From Planctomycetota bacterium (GTDB lineage Bacteria; Planctomycetota; UBA1135; UBA2386), in the NCBI GenBank assembly GCA_003235605.1, contig QJVU01000192.1:1-7144 (forward strand): DNA of 7,144 nucleotides. Direction: 5' to 3'. The position numbers and the translations under genes are program-made. Of the stretch, positions 4,793 through 7,144 are shown piece by piece (position 1 is the stretch's first letter; each line of letters starts with the position of its first letter). Below the pieces are notes generated by a model. It was not told the origin of the DNA. It was given only the letters and a program-made list of their open reading frames with translations, and searched no databases.

Positions 4793-6554
4793 TCGTCGTG
4801 AGCGTCACGTTGGTGTTGCCGGCGAACGCACCCTGGATGGGATCCAGCGTGACCACCTGGCTGTAGACCTTGACGCCGATGGTGACGTCGCTGGGAACCG
4901 CGGCGCCAATCTGTCCCAGGCCGGCGCCGTTGAGGGTGCCGGAGGCGATCAGGACGGCGCTGTTGAGCCACTCGTAACCCAGCAGGCTCGTCGTGGAGCT
5001 GTTCAACGAGAGCGTGAGGAACCAGGCGTCTGCCGGGCGGCTGCCGTACTGCCACAGCATGGCGCCGCCGGCCTTGGCAAGGGTGTACGCCACCAGCGTC
5101 GGCGGGCTCGTCGGGTTCCAGTAGAACGGCAGGCTGTTGCTCCTCTGACCGCTGACCTCGGCATCCACCGCCACCGGCAGCAGGCTCGTCGGCAGGGGTG
5201 TCACGAAAGTGAGCTTGGTGTCGTTCACGATGTTGATCTGGCCGGACTGCACCGCCTGGGTGCCGACGTTGATCTTGTTCACGTTGGTGAGCCCGCTCCC
5301 GGTGAGGGTCACCGTGCTCGAAGGGAACACCTGCACCTGGTTCGGCGTGATCGCGGTGAGCGTCGCCCCGGCGTTCGAGAGGCAGGTCCGGGTGTTGCGG
5401 TGGTTGGTGATGTAGCTCTTGGCGAAGCTCGAGAAGGCCGTGATGTTCCGACTGCAGCCGCCAAAACCGGAGCACATGATGTTGCACGGGTTCTGGCCAT
5501 CACAGTGCGGTGAGCTCCAGTTGTGGCCCAGCTCGTGCGCCGTGAGCGCCACCCGGTTCGTCATGTTGCTGCTGAAACCGGTCTTCGACACCCCGTAGGC
5601 GCTCGACAGGTTGCAGATCGTGGCGAGGGACGCGACGCCGAGGATCCCACCGCCGGTCCCGCCGTTGAACAGGTGGGCCGTGTCCCGCTTCACGTTGGTG
5701 TGGTAGCGGTTCCACTGGCTCGCAAACTGGTTCAGCAGCGTGGGGAGGTAGGTGGACGTGTAGAGGGGCACGGACCGCACGATGATCGTGGTGATCTGGT
5801 AGTCGATCGCCACGTCCCGCTTGTAGATCACGGCGACGCCGTTCACCACCGACGTGACATCGTTCTGGGTGTTGGTGACGCTCCGGCCCCTGGCCACGTA
5901 GAGCGGGTAGTCGGCGTCACAGGCGATCTCGCACAGCTTGTTGGCCTGGGCGTTGGGCCCGTAGGTCTTCGGCGGCGTCGGCACGAAAACCTCCTCCAGG
6001 TTCGTCACCCCGCAGCTCCCGGCGGGCGGGTTCGACTTGCCCGACTCGTAGACGATGTGGGTCTGCCGCTTCGCCGTCTGGTTCACCTCGGAGACCGGCT
6101 GGATGCCCCAGAACGTCTCCCCCCGTGCCAGCTGCACCATCGCCTGCAGCTGCCCCCCCACCAGGGAGGCCGCGATGACGCTGTCGCCATGACCCGCGAC
6201 GTCGCCCCGGTAGGTCACGCAGGGCGGCGTCGCCACCACCCGGCTGCCCTTCTCGTCCTGGACGATGAGCTGGAAGTCCGGGGAGCGCACCTCATGGCTG
6301 TGGAGGCGCAGCTGGCAGAGCTTCGTCCCCAGCAGCACCCCCACCTCGAATTCCCGGACGTTGGTCGCGGGCAGGGTCAGGTCCTGCAGGGTGGCCGCGG
6401 TGACGTGGAAGGCACCGCAGGTCCCGGTGGGCGCCGTCTGGACGTTCTGGGGAGGCGCCTGGGACGTCTGTGCCGTCGCGATCGTGGTGGAGAGGAGGGT
6501 GGCTAGGGCTAGAGCAAGGGCCAAGGGCCGACTGGTGCAGACTTTGTGGCGCAT
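4779..6554 (-). CDS. Secreted reprolysin-like (M12-type) zinc metalloprotease with IPT/TIG domain
   Basis: This 591-residue protein begins with a Sec signal peptide (about residues 1-29: basic MRHK, hydrophobic core, cleavage near ATA/Q). Residues ~45-155 resemble the M12 propeptide region (VAGHGDSVIAASLVGGQ, GETFWGIQPV). The catalytic domain at ~205-395 has the metzincin zinc motif HELGHNWSSPHC, with ligands His340, His344 and His350 and catalytic Glu341, followed by CNIMC, whose Met360 is the likely Met-turn. Several cysteines suit an exported, disulfide-bonded enzyme. An IPT/TIG-like Ig fold follows at ~398-475 (ITPNQVQVFPSSTVTLTGSG). The last ~110 residues, with VKVYSQVVTLDP near the end, resemble a C-terminal domain I associate with Planctomycetota exoproteins. 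It should cleave proteins outside the cell; the substrate is unknown. The usual metzincin Gly after the second His is Ser347. ATG 6554 was chosen because the signal peptide starts there and AAGGA lies just upstream; an ATG at 6722 would add 56 unlikely residues. Confidence 0.93.
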   Translation of the reverse strand: MRHKVCTSRPLALALALATLLSTTIATAQTSQAPPQNVQTAPTGTCGAFHVTAATLQDLTLPATNVREFEVGVLLGTKLCQLRLHSHEVRSPDFQLIVQDEKGSRVVATPPCVTYRGDVAGHGDSVIAASLVGGQLQAMVQLARGETFWGIQPVSEVNQTAKRQTHIVYESGKSNPPAGSCGVTNLEEVFVPTPPKTYGPNAQANKLCEIACDADYPLYVARGRSVTNTQNDVTSVVNGVAVIYKRDVAIDYQITTIIVRSVPLYTSTYLPTLLNQFASQWNRYHTNVKRDTAHLFNGGTGGGILGVASLATICNLSSAYGVSKTGFSSNMTNRVALTAHELGHNWSSPHCDGQNPCNIMCSGFGGCSRNITAFSSFAKSYITNHRNTRTCLSNAGATLTAITPNQVQVFPSSTVTLTGSGLTNVNKINVGTQAVQSGQINIVNDTKLTFVTPLPTSLLPVAVDAEVSGQRSNSLPFYWNPTSPPTLVAYTLAKAGGAMLWQYGSRPADAWFLTLSLNSSTTSLLGYEWLNSAVLIASGTLNGAGLGQIGAAVPSDVTIGVKVYSQVVTLDPIQGAFAGNTNVTLTTTSKQ

Positions 6555-6557
6555 GGT

Positions 6558-6563
6558 TCCTTC
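6558..6563 (-). promoter_or_regulatory. Ribosome binding site of the metalloprotease
   Basis: GAAGGA on the minus strand is followed by ACC and then the ATG at 6554. The spacing is short, but it is the only purine-rich match near that ATG, which also begins a textbook signal peptide. It decides the start against the upstream in-frame ATG at 6722. Confidence 0.5.
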
Positions 6564-6628
6564 GTGGGTTCGCCGTGGGACGCCGGTTGGTAGGGTAGGG
6601 CTGGGGACTGAACCGGTGATCGGGCGGG

Positions 6629-6634
6629 ATTGTA
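6629..6634 (-). promoter_or_regulatory. Possible -10 element upstream of the metalloprotease
   Basis: TACAAT on the minus strand differs from TATAAT at one position and stands out in this GC-rich region, about 75 bases before the protease ATG. No recognisable -35 hexamer lies 16-18 bases further upstream, so support is weak. The rest of the 273-base gap (6555-6827) shows G-rich tracts on the plus strand at 6593-6606 and the 14-nt repeat at 6731-6772. Confidence 0.2.
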
Positions 6635-6730
6635 GGGACTTGGGGATACAGATGGGGGATTTCGGCGAGTTGGTACGAGAAGAATGCCGGGGAGTAGACA
6701 GACGAAACGCCCCGCGGGACATCTGCCGTA

Positions 6731-6772
6731 CGGGGAGAAATGCAGGGGGAGAACTACAGGGGAGGAATGCAC
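6731..6772. repeat. Three 14-nt purine-rich tandem units
   Basis: Units at 6731-6744 (CGGGGAGAAATGCA), 6745-6758 (GGGGGAGAACTACA) and 6759-6772 (GGGGAGGAATGCAC) share a GGGGAG(A/G)A core and a weaker TGCA/TACA end. They sit between the two minus-strand genes. On the plus strand the core resembles a Shine-Dalgarno sequence, and the last unit is placed a few bases before GTG 6774 and ATG 6780, but the open frame that follows is not convincing as a protein. Confidence 0.6.
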
Positions 6773-6827
6773 CGTGAGCATGAGCAACGAACGGAGCCGC
6801 GTCGCTGCCCGGCCGCCTACTTCAGCT

Positions 6828-7144
6828 TCAGCGCGGCAGCTTCCGCGCGGGCGCGGCGATGCCGAGGTGCGTTCGGTCGGCCGCTCCTCGCCATGGGTCA
6901 CGGGTCGGAACCGATCCGTGGGCTCGGCCAGGACGACCCCAGCCCAGGGTACGGCCCCAGCCCAGGGTACGGCCCCGGCCCGGAGGTGACCCGACCCGGG
7001 TGTTCACCTCGGCACGAATCTCGCGTCCGTCAGGACGCTCACCGGGCACGAATCCCACGTCGGTCAGGATCTCCCCCGGCCGGATCTTCCACAGCAGGAT
7101 CTCCCTCGGCAGGGGTTGTCGGGAGCCCCGGCGGGCCCGGCTCC
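6828..7144 (-). CDS. Possible 3' part of an unrecognised gene, running off the right edge
   Basis: A minus-strand frame is open from the window edge for 104 codons to TGA at 6828-6830. Its edge-side part reads like a protein (PREILLWKIRPGEILTDVGF, later GREIRAEVNTRVG) with mostly G or C at third codon positions. The last ~50 residues become Gly-, Arg- and Pro-rich, with a GRTLGW duplication from an 18-bp DNA repeat. That suggests a low-complexity tail or that true coding ended earlier and was extended by a frame change. A GTG at 7058 could start a 76-residue version, but its ribosome site is poor, so a gene continuing beyond the window is preferred. No family is recognised. Confidence 0.35.
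   Translation of the reverse strand, partial: SRARRGSRQPLPREILLWKIRPGEILTDVGFVPGERPDGREIRAEVNTRVGSPPGRGRTLGWGRTLGWGRPGRAHGSVPTRDPWRGAADRTHLGIAAPARKLPR
6933..6984. repeat. 18-bp tandem repeat, nearly 3 copies
   Basis: Units at 6933-6950 and 6951-6968 (ACGGCCCCAGCCCAGGGT, one mismatch between them) are followed by a diverged partial unit at 6969-6984. Being 18 bp, it keeps any reading frame. In the minus-strand frame it encodes GRTLGW repeats in the tail of the possible partial gene. Confidence 0.85.
7011..7110. repeat. Diverged direct repeats of 30-34 bp at the right edge
   Basis: The 33 bases at 7011-7043 and 7045-7077 match at about 25 positions, sharing GGCACGAATC and GTCAGGA. The end of the second copy, CAGGATCTCCCCCGGC at 7065-7080, recurs with one change at 7095-7110. 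The spacings of 34 and 30 bp differ, and 34 is not a multiple of 3. Either the repeat predates the present frame or this stretch is not coding. It weakens the case for the partial gene here. Confidence 0.55.

Noticed and set aside
4704..6506. Long plus-strand frames at 4704-5513 and 5523-6506
   Set aside because: Both lie antisense to the metalloprotease, whose signal peptide, zinc motif and TIG domain identify the minus strand as coding.
6589..6606. G-quadruplex on the plus strand upstream of the protease
   Set aside because: There are three close GGG tracts (6593-6595, 6598-6600, 6603-6606), but a fourth within normal loop length is only GG, so the canonical motif is not met.
6555..6722. 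N-terminal extension of the metalloprotease to ATG 6722
   Set aside because: The extra 56 residues are low-hydrophobicity and would bury the signal peptide. ATG 6554 has a ribosome binding site and begins the signal peptide.
6774..6989. Small plus-strand frame of 71 codons from GTG 6774
   Set aside because: A GGGGAGGA sequence is well placed upstream, but the product is a low-complexity Arg/Ser/Ala/Pro sequence ending in an AQGTAP repeat. It overlaps the opposite partial frame, and no fold or family is visible.

Overview
The window is high-GC bacterial DNA with densely packed, strongly GC-biased codons. Two genes point to a member of the Planctomycetota, probably a Poly30-like lineage: a very long ECF sigma factor fused through a membrane segment to a chain of carboxypeptidase-regulatory-like domains, and a secreted reprolysin-like metalloprotease with an IPT/TIG domain and a C-terminal tail of a kind I associate with that group. 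The taxonomic call is inference from architecture. There is no rRNA or other marker gene.

Layout, left to right. Positions 1-231 hold no convincing gene, but contain a 20-bp tandem array (116-214) just past the stop of the first gene and a weak terminator-like hairpin. Positions 232-3708 (minus) encode the 1158-residue membrane-anchored sigma factor, which carries three separate in-frame repeat expansions. Positions 3709-4073 form a divergent intergenic region with three consecutive hairpins (3807-3882) and a short palindrome. Positions 4074-4676 (plus) encode a 200-residue protein I do not recognise, with a charged Arg-Glu-Pro-rich N-terminal tail and a compact C-terminal part. Positions 4677-4778 form a convergent junction with two back-to-back hairpins and a degenerate 11-bp repeat that runs into the stop of the next gene. 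Positions 4779-6554 (minus) encode the 591-residue secreted zinc metalloprotease. Positions 6555-6827 are its upstream region, with a possible -10 element and a purine-rich 14-nt triple repeat. Positions 6828-7144 (minus) may be the 3' part of an unrecognised gene entering from the right edge.

How the genes may relate: the sigma gene and the 200-residue gene are divergent and share one 365-bp control region, so co-regulation is possible. The protease is a separate unit facing the 200-residue gene. The most notable item is the sigma factor. It places DNA-binding regions 2 and 4, an Ala-rich linker, one membrane helix and about 860 residues of predicted extracytoplasmic beta-sandwich domains in one chain, which looks like a one-protein transmembrane signalling device. 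A second theme is that short tandem repeats with unrelated unit sequences sit at or near most gene ends and inside linkers.
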